From assembly GCA_002299675.1 (NCBI GenBank), contig DBOW01000090.1, forward strand, positions 7,744 through 19,024: DNA of 11,281 bases, in the 5' to 3' direction. The position numbers and the translations under genes were made by a program. The DNA is from Solobacterium sp. UBA636. Lineage in GTDB: Bacteria > Bacillota_I > Bacilli_A > Erysipelotrichales > Erysipelotrichaceae. The notes under the pieces are model-generated. The model was not told where the DNA came from. It made no database searches and saw only the letters and a list, made by a program, of their open reading frames with translations. The first letter of the stretch is position 1; each line of letters starts with the position of its first letter. Of this stretch, positions 1 to 6,820 are shown piece by piece.

Positions 1-545
1 CCTCTTCTTTTTTCTCTCTGCATGAATTTGAGGCAGTCATCGACGATGAAGCGGATTTTTCTGTCCTGAAATTTATTCAGGTCTCTGTTTTCCTTGGCCC
101 ATTCGTTAATGGATTTGGACGCATCAACATGCACTACTTCGGCTCCAGCGCTTAAAGCCACCATTGAGGCTGCGCCAGTATAGGCGAAAAGATTTAATAC
201 TTTTGCGTTTTTTCCTTTCAGCGATTCATAGATAAAATCCCAGTTGGCAGCCTGTTCAGGGAAAAGGCCGGTATGTTTAAAACCGGTGGGACTTACCTTA
301 AATTTCAGGTCGCGATAGCTGATGGTCCAGAATTCTGGCAGTTTCTGTTTAAACTCCCAGTTTCCGCCACCTTTGCTGGAGCGATGGTAGACAGCTTTGG
401 CTTTTTTCCATTCAGCTGTTTTCTGTTTTGGCCATAGAGCCATTGGGTCTGGCCGGTCTAAAATGATGCCGTTCCAGCTTTCCAGCTTGGCTTTATCTCC
501 GGCATCAATCAGTCTGTAATCTTTAAAGTTATCTGTTTTAATCAT
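1..545 (-). CDS. RlmI-like class I SAM-dependent methyltransferase (C-terminus outside window)
   Basis: Only the first 181 codons are present; the gene runs off the left edge. The translation begins MIKTDNFKDYRLIDAG. It contains SPTGFKHTGLFPEQ (residues 85-98), then SAM-binding motif I NLFAYTGAAS (118-127), the acidic residue after the second strand in VVHVDAS (Asp141) and IVDDCLKF (166-173). This order matches the family of 23S rRNA cytosine-C5 methyltransferases related to RlmI (Methyltrans_SAM fold), which methylate rRNA using S-adenosylmethionine in the cytoplasm. The N-terminus is short and shows no clear PUA domain, so the exact RNA target is uncertain. The ATG at 545 is chosen because the reading frame opens there, 7 nt after a TATAAT box and without a Shine-Dalgarno sequence, so the mRNA is predicted to be leaderless. 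It is divergent from pcrA. The fold is fairly sure; the substrate is inference. Confidence 0.85.
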   Translation of the reverse strand, partial: MIKTDNFKDYRLIDAGDKAKLESWNGIILDRPDPMALWPKQKTAEWKKAKAVYHRSSKGGGNWEFKQKLPEFWTISYRDLKFKVSPTGFKHTGLFPEQAANWDFIYESLKGKNAKVLNLFAYTGAASMVALSAGAEVVHVDASKSINEWAKENRDLNKFQDRKIRFIVDDCLKFMQREKRR

Positions 546-578
546 CTTTTAAATTATAACAGATGGTACAATAAGTGC
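546..578. promoter_or_regulatory. Divergent extended -10 promoters for the methyltransferase and pcrA
   Basis: The 33-bp gap between two divergent genes holds two extended -10 elements. On the minus strand, TGT-TATAAT occupies 553-561 and ends 7 nt before the methyltransferase ATG (545). On the plus strand, TGG-TACAAT occupies 564-572 and ends 6 nt before the pcrA ATG (579). Neither has a good -35 box, as is usual for TGn-type promoters. The predicted transcription starts coincide with, or lie within 1-2 nt of, the start codons, and there is no Shine-Dalgarno sequence on either side. The two -10 elements are only a few bases apart, so polymerases at the two promoters would exclude each other. 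Confidence 0.65.
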
Positions 579-2753
579 ATGGTCAAATTTAGCGAATTAA
601 ATGATGCACAGCAGGAAGCTGTGATTTCGGATGCGAAGCATCTAAGAATTATAGCTGGAGCAGGCTCTGGCAAAACCAGAGTTCTTACTATGCGTATTGT
701 CTATGAGATAGAGGAACTCGGGGTGGCTCCCTACAATATTCTGGCAATTACTTTTACCAACAAGGCTGCCAATGAGATGAAAAGCCGTATTAATCAGATG
801 CTGGGGGATAAGGGCACAGGCTGTTTTATTTCGACTATTCATTCTTTATGTATGCGAATTTTATCTCAGGAGATAGAGGTTCTTGGATATCCAAAGAATT
901 TTACGGTAGTTGATCAGGATGATCAGAAAACAGTTTTAAAGGAAGCCTATAAGCAGTTTAATATTGATAAGAAGGATTTATCTTATGGCAGTGCGCTGGA
1001 TTATATTGCCAACAATAAGTATGAGCATATATCTCCAGAAAAGGCCATGGGTATGGCCTATGGCAATCCCAATCTGGAAGTTAAGGCCAGAGTATATGAG
1101 TATTATGTAAACAGGCTTAAGCAGATTTATGGTCTTGATTTTGATGATCTGATTCTTTTTACAACCCGTATATTTTCTATGTATCCAGATATTAAGGAAA
1201 GATGGGCAAGGAAGTTTAAGTATATTCATGTGGATGAGTTCCAGGACATTGATAAGGAGCAGTATCTGCTGATTAAACAGCTTTCAAGCTATTATGACAA
1301 TGTCTATGTGGTTGGTGATCCTGATCAGACGATTTATACCTGGAGAGGTGCTGATGTAAATATTATTGTGAATTTTGACAGGGATTTTAAGGATACTAAA
1401 ACTATTATTCTTAATCAGAACTATCGTTCAACCAATAATATTCTTTCTGGTGCAAACTCTTTGATCAAGAATAATAAGGCCAGACTGGAAAAGGATCTTT
1501 TCTCACGCAATGGTGATGGTGAAAAAATAAAGCATAAGTCATTTTTAAGCGAAGCCGATGAATGTATATTTGTTGTGGATGAAGTTAAGAAAAGACTTAA
1601 AGAGGGAAAAGACATTAATGAAATGGCGGTTCTTTATCGTTCTAACTATCTTTCCAGAGATATGGAAAAAATTCTAATTGAATCCAGACTTCCGTATGTA
1701 ATTTATGGTGGTTTAAGGTTCTATGAAAGAATGGAAGTAAAAGATATTCTTTCATATCTGAGAATGATTGTGACCGGTGATGATCTGGCTTTTCAGAGAA
1801 TTATCAATACGCCAAAAAGAGGAATTGGTCAGAAAAGTATTGATTCTATCTATGAAATAGCCCAGAAGAATCATATGACAATGTATGATGCTGTAAAACA
1901 GGGTCTTTATGCCAAGAATCAGAATACTATGGACAGTTTTGTCAAGATGATAGAGAACTGGAGATGCTACAACTCTGAAAAGCCAGAAGAACTTGAAAAG
2001 CTGCTGGAAGCGGTGCTTGACGATTCGGGATACAGAATGATGCTTGAGGAGGAAAAGGAACATGAGAGACTCGAGAATATTAAGTCTCTGATTGATGATA
2101 TTATTGAATATCAGAACAATTATCCTGGTTCTTCACTGGCTGATTATCTTTCAATGATTTCTCTATATACCGACAGAGCTAATGAGCAGCAGGGTGAGGC
2201 TTTAAAACTGATGACTATTCATGCGGCCAAGGGTCTGGAGTTTGAAACAGTATTTGTGATTGGCATGTCTGAAGGTATTTTTCCAAGTCAGAGAAGTGTA
2301 CAGGAAGATCCAAAAGGACTGGAGGAGGAAAGAAGACTGGCTTATGTTGCCTATACCAGAGCCAAGAAGGAGCTTTATCTTCTGGAGAGTTCGTCTTTCT
2401 CTTATGTGCTGAGTGATAATAAGTCTGCTTCGCGTTTTATTAAGGAAGTAGATGGCAAATATATTGATCATTTAAACGAAAATCAAAGAACAGGTATTTT
2501 TGATATTCCAGTCAAGAAGACCAATAATTCAATATTTACGGAAAATGTTAAATCATCAGCATCGCTTAATAGAACAAATGCTCCAGTCTACCGTAAGGGT
2601 GACAGCGTTATCCATACAATGTTTGGAGAGGGTGTTGTCGTAAGTAATATCAATGGCATTATGACGGTGGCTTTCAGCTATCCACATGGTGTTAAGAAGA
2701 TTTCCACCTCTTTTAAGGGCATTAGAAAGAAGAATAAGAATGATTGTAGCTAA
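579..2753 (+). CDS. pcrA: ATP-dependent DNA helicase PcrA/UvrD (superfamily 1A)
   Basis: This 724-residue protein is close to the usual PcrA length. It has the SF1 helicase motifs in order: Q-motif region LNDAQQEAV (8-15), Walker A GAGSGKT (27-33, Lys32), motif Ia AITFTNKAANEM (56-67), Walker B HVDEFQD (217-223), motif III VVGDPDQTIYTWRGA (244-258), motif V TIHAAKGLEFETVFV, and motif VI EEERRLAYVAYTRAKKELYL. The last ~50 residues (YRKGDSVIHTMFGEGVVVS onward) form the small Tudor-like domain that in PcrA contacts RNA polymerase. PcrA is a 3'-5' helicase used in nucleotide excision repair, plasmid rolling-circle replication and removal of RecA or R-loops. The ATG at 579 has no Shine-Dalgarno sequence and sits where transcription from the TACAAT box should begin. 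The end overlaps the next gene by 14 nt. The partner ligase gene ligA, often next to pcrA in Bacillota, is not here. The call is firm. Confidence 0.97.
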   Translation: MVKFSELNDAQQEAVISDAKHLRIIAGAGSGKTRVLTMRIVYEIEELGVAPYNILAITFTNKAANEMKSRINQMLGDKGTGCFISTIHSLCMRILSQEIEVLGYPKNFTVVDQDDQKTVLKEAYKQFNIDKKDLSYGSALDYIANNKYEHISPEKAMGMAYGNPNLEVKARVYEYYVNRLKQIYGLDFDDLILFTTRIFSMYPDIKERWARKFKYIHVDEFQDIDKEQYLLIKQLSSYYDNVYVVGDPDQTIYTWRGADVNIIVNFDRDFKDTKTIILNQNYRSTNNILSGANSLIKNNKARLEKDLFSRNGDGEKIKHKSFLSEADECIFVVDEVKKRLKEGKDINEMAVLYRSNYLSRDMEKILIESRLPYVIYGGLRFYERMEVKDILSYLRMIVTGDDLAFQRIINTPKRGIGQKSIDSIYEIAQKNHMTMYDAVKQGLYAKNQNTMDSFVKMIENWRCYNSEKPEELEKLLEAVLDDSGYRMMLEEEKEHERLENIKSLIDDIIEYQNNYPGSSLADYLSMISLYTDRANEQQGEALKLMTIHAAKGLEFETVFVIGMSEGIFPSQRSVQEDPKGLEEERRLAYVAYTRAKKELYLLESSSFSYVLSDNKSASRFIKEVDGKYIDHLNENQRTGIFDIPVKKTNNSIFTENVKSSASLNRTNAPVYRKGDSVIHTMFGEGVVVSNINGIMTVAFSYPHGVKKISTSFKGIRKKNKNDCS

Positions 2754-3225
2754 GGCTGATATAAATGACCTGGAAAGCATTATCGAGCTTGTAGACAGCC
2801 AGAAAGCCTATTTAAGGAATAATGGAATTCCTCAATGGCAGAATGGCTATCCGGATGAGCATACTTTTAAGGAAGATATTGAATTAAACAGACTTTATGT
2901 TTTAAAAGATGAGGATAAAGTAACTGGCATCTTTGCCCTGATTTATCCCGATGAATGTTATGACTATATCGAGAATGGAAAGTGGCTGAGTGATGAACCG
3001 TATATAGCTGTACACAGGCTCTGCATAGCTGATGAATATAAACATCAGGGTCTGGCAACATTCATCTTCTGTTATCTCAAAAATATCTATAGCCACATCA
3101 AAGTAGACACTCATGAACTGAATACAGCTATGAACAGCTGTTTAATTAAAAATGGCTTTATCAGAACTGGAATCGTTTACATGAAGGACAAAACACCAAG
3201 AAATGCCTATGAATGGCTTAGATAG
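2740..3225 (+). CDS. GNAT family N-acetyltransferase
   Basis: The protein is 161 residues and begins MIVAKADINDLESIIEL, a typical GNAT opening (strand plus helix lined with acidic residues). The core acetyl-CoA motif A is VHRLCIADEYKHQGLATFIF, with KHQGLA as a variant of the (R/Q)xxGx(G/A) pyrophosphate loop. Near the end, NSCLIKNGFIRTGIVYM is motif B, where substrate-proximal residues of the fold lie. GNAT enzymes transfer an acetyl group from acetyl-CoA to an amine; nothing here tells whether the acceptor is a small molecule, a protein or an antibiotic. An in-frame ATG exists at 2686, but the GNAT fold starts at 2740. That start overlaps the pcrA stop by 14 nt, which suggests translational coupling, because only a weak purine stretch (AGAAAGAAG) precedes it. 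The overlap implies co-transcription with pcrA. Confidence 0.85.
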   Translation: MIVAKADINDLESIIELVDSQKAYLRNNGIPQWQNGYPDEHTFKEDIELNRLYVLKDEDKVTGIFALIYPDECYDYIENGKWLSDEPYIAVHRLCIADEYKHQGLATFIFCYLKNIYSHIKVDTHELNTAMNSCLIKNGFIRTGIVYMKDKTPRNAYEWLR

Positions 3226-3236
3226 CGCTTACAGAT

Positions 3237-3265
3237 TTGTAATAATTGTTTTAAATCGGTAAAAT
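3237..3265 (+). promoter_or_regulatory. Sigma-A-type promoter for the NlpC/P60-like gene
   Basis: A -35 element TTGTAA (3237-3242) and a -10 element TAAAAT (3260-3265) are separated by exactly 17 bp in the short gap after the GNAT gene. The ATG of the next gene starts at 3274, 8 nt after the -10 box, so transcription would begin at or within about 2 nt of the start codon. No Shine-Dalgarno sequence is present (AGATAGGT is too close and poor). Confidence 0.65.
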
Positions 3266-3273
3266 AGATAGGT

Positions 3274-3981
3274 ATGAAAAAATTAATATGTTTATTTATG
3301 GTCCTATTTGTCTTTAGTACAAATACTATCATTGCGGATGATATATTAGTTGAAAAAAGACAGCAGGAACCACTTGTTACTTTAAGTACTGATTCTATTA
3401 CCGTTAAAGCTGGTGAAGAAATCAACTATGAAGAATATCTGGAACTTGATACAAAGGCAAGAATCATCTCGATTGAAGATGAAGATATAGAAGAAGAAGG
3501 AGAACATCTGGTTAAATTTCTCGCCGCAACTCTTTCCGGTCAGACACTGTGTCTTGAAATGGAAGTGAATGTATTAAGCGAAGAAGACTATGCAGCCTAT
3601 ATTAAAAAGAAGAATACCCAGACTTATTCCTCAAATGCAGACAGCGTCTGTATCGCAAACAGCGGTGGCGATGCGATGTCTATCGCTCAGTGTTTTGTGG
3701 GACTCAGCGGCTGGTGTACTACTATAGCCCAGAACTTCATAAACGCCTATCTGGGAAGTGGCTACAATATCTATGATACTTATGATATAAGCTATTCCGA
3801 GGCTCAGCCAGGTGACATTATTTATTATGTAAATGGTGGCTGGGGCATGCAGCATTATGCGGTATATCTGGGAAATGATACAGCTTTACAGGGCAATATG
3901 TCAGGGGGACTGGCCAAGATTGGTTCTATCTATCTGACCTATGGTTCCGAGCCAATATTTAAAAGACTGAATGGAAGATAA
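3274..3981 (+). CDS. Secreted NlpC/P60-CHAP-like cell-wall hydrolase with N-terminal Ig-like domain
   Basis: This 235-residue protein begins with a signal peptide (MKKLICLFMVLFVFSTNTIIADD; charged start, hydrophobic core at about 4-20). Residues ~34-101 (VTLSTDSITVKAGEEINYEEYL to LEMEVNVL) look like the small bacterial Ig-like domain common in Bacillota exoproteins. The C-terminal part resembles a papain-like NlpC/P60 or CHAP peptidase: GWCTTIAQNFI (Cys148 as likely nucleophile), AQPGDIIYY (177-185), QHYAVYLGND (His194 as likely base) and QGN (206-208, with Asn208 or Gln206 as third residue). These enzymes cut peptide cross-links in peptidoglycan. A single catalytic domain after one Ig-like module, without a recognised wall-binding repeat, suggests a small secreted hydrolase. 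It has its own promoter and is predicted to be leaderless. The fold is likely; the exact bond cleaved is unknown. The lack of the usual DCSG motif favours a CHAP-like or divergent member. Confidence 0.75.
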   Translation: MKKLICLFMVLFVFSTNTIIADDILVEKRQQEPLVTLSTDSITVKAGEEINYEEYLELDTKARIISIEDEDIEEEGEHLVKFLAATLSGQTLCLEMEVNVLSEEDYAAYIKKKNTQTYSSNADSVCIANSGGDAMSIAQCFVGLSGWCTTIAQNFINAYLGSGYNIYDTYDISYSEAQPGDIIYYVNGGWGMQHYAVYLGNDTALQGNMSGGLAKIGSIYLTYGSEPIFKRLNGR

Positions 3982-4005
3982 AAAACAGCAGTAGTGCTGT
4001 TTTTT
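3981..4005. terminator. Bidirectional rho-independent terminator
   Basis: ACAGCA (3985-3990), loop GTAG, TGCTGT (3995-4000) form a stem flanked by A5 on the left and T5 on the right, so the hairpin has a U-tract in both directions. It lies between two convergent genes and overlaps the stop codon of both: TAA at 3979-3981, and the minus-strand stop at 4004-4006. It can therefore end transcription of both. Confidence 0.85.
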
Positions 4006-5404
4006 ATTCGGCTGTTTCTATATTTGTTTCGATATGAGCATTATTGTTTATGATTTTTGTATCATAAGTTTCCTTAGAACATTTGATTGAGATATCCAGT
4101 CCATCATAGCTGTAATATTCAGATTTGAACTGACCATTTTTTAGATCGTCGATTGCCATTTTGACAGTGCTTATATCATCCTGCCAGACATGATAGGAGT
4201 AGATGATGTTTTCACCTTCATAATACCAGTGCTTATAGACTCTGGTGTTTACGGGATGTTCAATCTCTACCTCAATACCTTTTACATTTTCATCGATGGT
4301 AACAGAAACCTTTCCATATTCCAGATCAAGCTTTTCGTCATCATCAAGCTGCAGTGTCTGAGTATAAACCGTATTCTCGATTGGACTATAATCCTGTTTA
4401 AGATTAAGTATTGATGCAGCTGTAAAGCCACCGCCTGTTCCCGTGATTAATAAACCACCAATTAGAATACAAAGAAATATTCTGTATGGCTGTTTCTGCT
4501 TAAATAAGAAATTATAGGCATAATGAATAATGATGTAAGTTAATAGCAGCACACCAAGTATGCAAAGGGCAATCCAGTAAAAGACCTGACCGCCCTGAAC
4601 AAGACAGAAAACGGCGGCAGCTACACCAAGTACAAACATAATGATTACTGGAAGTACAACAATAACGACACCACATTTGATTAAGAAAATCATTATGTTG
4701 GCCAGACCGGAAAAGAAACGGCTTGATGAATGAGCGGGGTCTCTGATAATGATTTTTGGATTCTTATTTACTGTCAGTTCAGATTCCTGTTTATTCTCTT
4801 TAATGGGTTCTTCTACTTTCTGTGTGACTACGTTGTTATCGGTAATTGTGACATAGTAGTCAAGATATCTGATCTTAAATAAGTGAAGAAAGACGATTAC
4901 TCCTAGAACCAGAAGCAGCCCCATAGATATCGCTTCAAGGATACGGCGTAGTGGGTAGCCAATGACACTGGGAAGGATGGATACAAAGAGATCTATCAGT
5001 ACAGTTATGCCTACATAGAAGAGAGCACCAATACCCAAAAGGACAAGGGCTATAAAGCACATTTCCAGCAGAAGCACAATTTTTGATTTAAAGGACATAT
5101 GAATAAACATATTATAGGTTTTGGTTACATAGTCCAGGAAATCACTTAAATAGTTCTTTTTTTCTTCTTTTTCGTTTTCTTTTTCATTAGGTTCTATTTC
5201 ACCCATTACTCCATCGTCCATCAATTCATTTAATGAACAGTTGAGTATTTTACATAGCTGAATAATCTTTGCCATATCGGGATAGGATTCACCCGATTCC
5301 CATTTTGATACGGCCTGTCTTGTTACATTAAGTTTTTCAGCCAGCTGTTCCTGTGACAGGTTGTTGGCTTTTCTTAGTTTAGATAGTTTTTCATAAAACT
5401 GCAT
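4004..5404 (-). CDS. XRE-family DNA-binding domain fused to a multi-pass membrane protein
   Basis: The N-terminal ~65 residues are a Cro/C1-type helix-turn-helix (KLRKANNLSQEQLAEKLNV, then TRQAVSKWESGESYPD), the form common in Bacillota regulators. An acidic-lysine linker follows (about 70-85). Hydrophobic segments lie near residues 110-137, 156-175, 235-270 (one or two helices), 275-297 and 308-328, so five or six membrane spans are likely. The ~135-residue tail is polar and beta-rich (LDLEYGKVSVTI, GIEVEIEHPV). It suggests a membrane-bound one-component regulator that reads an envelope signal; this is inference, as I recognise no named family for the tail. The frame also opens at a GTG (5413), but that codon belongs to the Shine-Dalgarno GAGGTG, 6 nt before the ATG at 5404, so I take the ATG (466 residues). 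Two CGGTTGCAT repeats at the promoter may be its own operator. Confidence 0.82.
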   Translation of the reverse strand: MQFYEKLSKLRKANNLSQEQLAEKLNVTRQAVSKWESGESYPDMAKIIQLCKILNCSLNELMDDGVMGEIEPNEKENEKEEKKNYLSDFLDYVTKTYNMFIHMSFKSKIVLLLEMCFIALVLLGIGALFYVGITVLIDLFVSILPSVIGYPLRRILEAISMGLLLVLGVIVFLHLFKIRYLDYYVTITDNNVVTQKVEEPIKENKQESELTVNKNPKIIIRDPAHSSSRFFSGLANIMIFLIKCGVVIVVLPVIIMFVLGVAAAVFCLVQGGQVFYWIALCILGVLLLTYIIIHYAYNFLFKQKQPYRIFLCILIGGLLITGTGGGFTAASILNLKQDYSPIENTVYTQTLQLDDDEKLDLEYGKVSVTIDENVKGIEVEIEHPVNTRVYKHWYYEGENIIYSYHVWQDDISTVKMAIDDLKNGQFKSEYYSYDGLDISIKCSKETYDTKIINNNAHIETNIETAE

Positions 5405-5410
5405 TTTGTT

Positions 5411-5416
5411 CACCTC
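5411..5416 (-). promoter_or_regulatory. Ribosome binding site that decides the start of the XRE-membrane gene
   Basis: On the minus strand GAGGTG lies 6 nt upstream of the ATG at 5404. The GTG inside it is in frame and could be mistaken for the start codon; the spacing shows it is part of the Shine-Dalgarno sequence. Confidence 0.7.
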
Positions 5417-5432
5417 ACGGCTGTATTATTTC

Positions 5433-5438
5433 ATTATA
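5433..5438 (-). promoter_or_regulatory. -10 box of the XRE-membrane protein gene
   Basis: A perfect TATAAT on the minus strand, 28 nt upstream of the ATG at 5404, gives a predicted short leader holding the GAGGTG ribosome binding site. The -35 region (around 5455-5462) is poor. One copy of the CGGTTGCAT repeat fills the spacer just upstream. Confidence 0.6.
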
Positions 5439-5441
5439 ACC

Positions 5442-5491
5442 CGGTTGCATCCACCTATTATGGCTATCATTTTGTAACATATCGGTTGCAT
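5442..5491. repeat. Two direct CGGTTGCAT repeats, candidate operator
   Basis: Identical 9-mers CGGTTGCAT occur at 5442-5450 and 5483-5491, 41 bp apart (close to four helical turns, so on about the same face of the DNA). The first lies within the -35/-10 spacer of the minus-strand promoter for the XRE-membrane gene. Extended to 5443-5455 it forms an imperfect palindrome GGTnGnnnCnACC. Location and spacing suggest binding by a repressor, perhaps the adjacent XRE protein itself; that is inference. Confidence 0.45.
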
Positions 5492-5497
5492 AAACTT

Positions 5498-5534
5498 AAA
5501 AATAGAGGTTTTTTAGAAAATAACCTCTATTTTT
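5498..5534 (-). terminator. Terminator of the phosphate transporter-TCS operon, overlapping the kinase stop codon
   Basis: A perfect 13-bp stem pairs 5522-5534 with 5498-5510 around an 11-nt loop. On the minus strand the 3' arm ends in a T-tract followed by AAG. The 5' arm encodes the last residues of the kinase (K-I-E-V), and its TAA stop (5513-5515) lies in the loop. The A/T-flanked stem could also work on the plus strand. Confidence 0.85.
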
Positions 5535-6820
5535 GTACCAATACCTGGCGTTGATTTAAGATTTACTGCAGCTCCATGTATCTGCACAATATGTTTGACT
5601 ATCGCCAGTCCAAGACCTGTACCACCCATCTTTTTGGAACGGCTTTTATCTACTCTGTAGAATCTTTCGAATATTCTTTCCTGTTCAGATAAAGGTATAC
5701 CTATGCCATTATCCTCAACACTTAAACATACCTTGCTGTTTATTTCATTGACAGTTACTTTGACATAGCCATTTTCATTTCCATAGCGTATCGCATTCTG
5801 TATAAGGTTATCAGCAAGTTCTTCAATAAGTACTTTATTGGCTCTGATTATTTCTCTATTTCCTTCGAAGATAAGCTTTATGTTTTTCTTTCTGGCTTCT
5901 ATTTCAAAGTTTTTCAGCTGACAGGAAACTGTTTCATAAAGATCAAGTTCTGTAAATTCATAATTCATATCACTGGATGAAAGCTGAGATACTTTCATGA
6001 TGTCGTTAATCAGATTAAGGAGACGGTCGACGTTGTTTTTGATTTCGGCAATGAAATGTTTTTTCTTGGAATCATCTGTTACATCACTCTCCAGCAGTTC
6101 GGTATAGCCCAGTATGGAAGTTAAGGGGGTTTTCAGTTCGTGTGAGACATTGGCGGTAAATTCCTGACGCATCTGCGATGCCGATAGAATATCGGCATGC
6201 TGCTTACGGATTTTATCGGTAATTGGAACAAGTTCTTTGTAGGGAACTGAAAGATTTGGAGAGTCCAGATTATCAGCCAGATCATTTATCGGTCTGACCA
6301 GCTGTCTTGTCAGAAGATTGGATATTAACAGACAGGCAAAGGCTACGACTATCATTATTATTAGTGTATAGGGTACAGTATGGAGAAAAATCGCCGTAAT
6401 ACTCTGAGCATCTTTGGCAACTCTCAGTACTGTGCCATCACTTAGTTTCAGGGCAAAATAGTAGGTTGAAAGATTAAGGGTATCTGAGGTTCTGATACAT
6501 TTTCCCTCGCCATATTTGAAGGCATCGGACACTTCCTGACGGTTAAGGTGGTTGTCTAAAGCTGCGTTATCTACGTCATTGTCGTAAATTACACTGCCGT
6601 CTGTGTCAATCCAGGTTACACGTATTTCGTTTTTGACAAAGGAGAGATCAATTTCATCATTAACAAAATCATTTGAGGCCAGCACATGGGCGGTAAGACT
6701 CAAATCTTTTTCTACCTGCTGACGGAAATTGGTATAGTACACAATTGTAAGAAGCAGGGCGGTGATAATGATGGAAAAGACAGATAAGCCAATAAGACGG
6801 CTGTTTATTTTGTTTTTCAT
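5513..6820 (-). CDS. PhoR-like sensor histidine kinase
   Basis: This 435-residue membrane kinase has a first helix at ~9-30, an extracytoplasmic domain at ~31-146 (IDTDGSVIYDN resembles the single PAS-like/Cache sensor of PhoR and WalK proteins), and a second helix at ~148-170. A HAMP-like linker follows (RPINDLADNL). The catalytic core is complete: H-box SHELKTP (226-232, His227), N-box LADNLIQNAIRYG (335-347), G1 DNGIGIP (370-376), F-box ERFYRVD (385-391) and G2 GGTGLGLAIV (399-408). It autophosphorylates His227 and passes the phosphate to the regulator encoded just upstream, whose stop overlaps this ATG as ATGA (6817-6820). The phosphate role rests on its place behind the Na+/phosphate transporter with a PhoU domain; the sensor itself does not prove it. 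No internal PAS domain lies between HAMP and the H-box, unlike many PhoR proteins. Confidence 0.93.
   Translation of the reverse strand: MKNKINSRLIGLSVFSIIITALLLTIVYYTNFRQQVEKDLSLTAHVLASNDFVNDEIDLSFVKNEIRVTWIDTDGSVIYDNDVDNAALDNHLNRQEVSDAFKYGEGKCIRTSDTLNLSTYYFALKLSDGTVLRVAKDAQSITAIFLHTVPYTLIIMIVVAFACLLISNLLTRQLVRPINDLADNLDSPNLSVPYKELVPITDKIRKQHADILSASQMRQEFTANVSHELKTPLTSILGYTELLESDVTDDSKKKHFIAEIKNNVDRLLNLINDIMKVSQLSSSDMNYEFTELDLYETVSCQLKNFEIEARKKNIKLIFEGNREIIRANKVLIEELADNLIQNAIRYGNENGYVKVTVNEINSKVCLSVEDNGIGIPLSEQERIFERFYRVDKSRSKKMGGTGLGLAIVKHIVQIHGAAVNLKSTPGIGTKIEVIF

Noticed and set aside
1752..2063. 103-codon minus-strand frame inside pcrA
   Set aside because: It is antisense to conserved helicase sequence, with no ribosome binding site and no recognisable protein features.
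2686..2739. Upstream ATG (2686) extending the acetyltransferase by 18 residues
   Set aside because: The extra residues (MVLRRFPPLLRALERR) lie wholly inside pcrA in another frame and precede the normal GNAT start; homology begins at 2740.
5411..5413. GTG start for the XRE-membrane protein gene
   Set aside because: The GTG is part of the GAGGTG ribosome binding site of the ATG at 5404.
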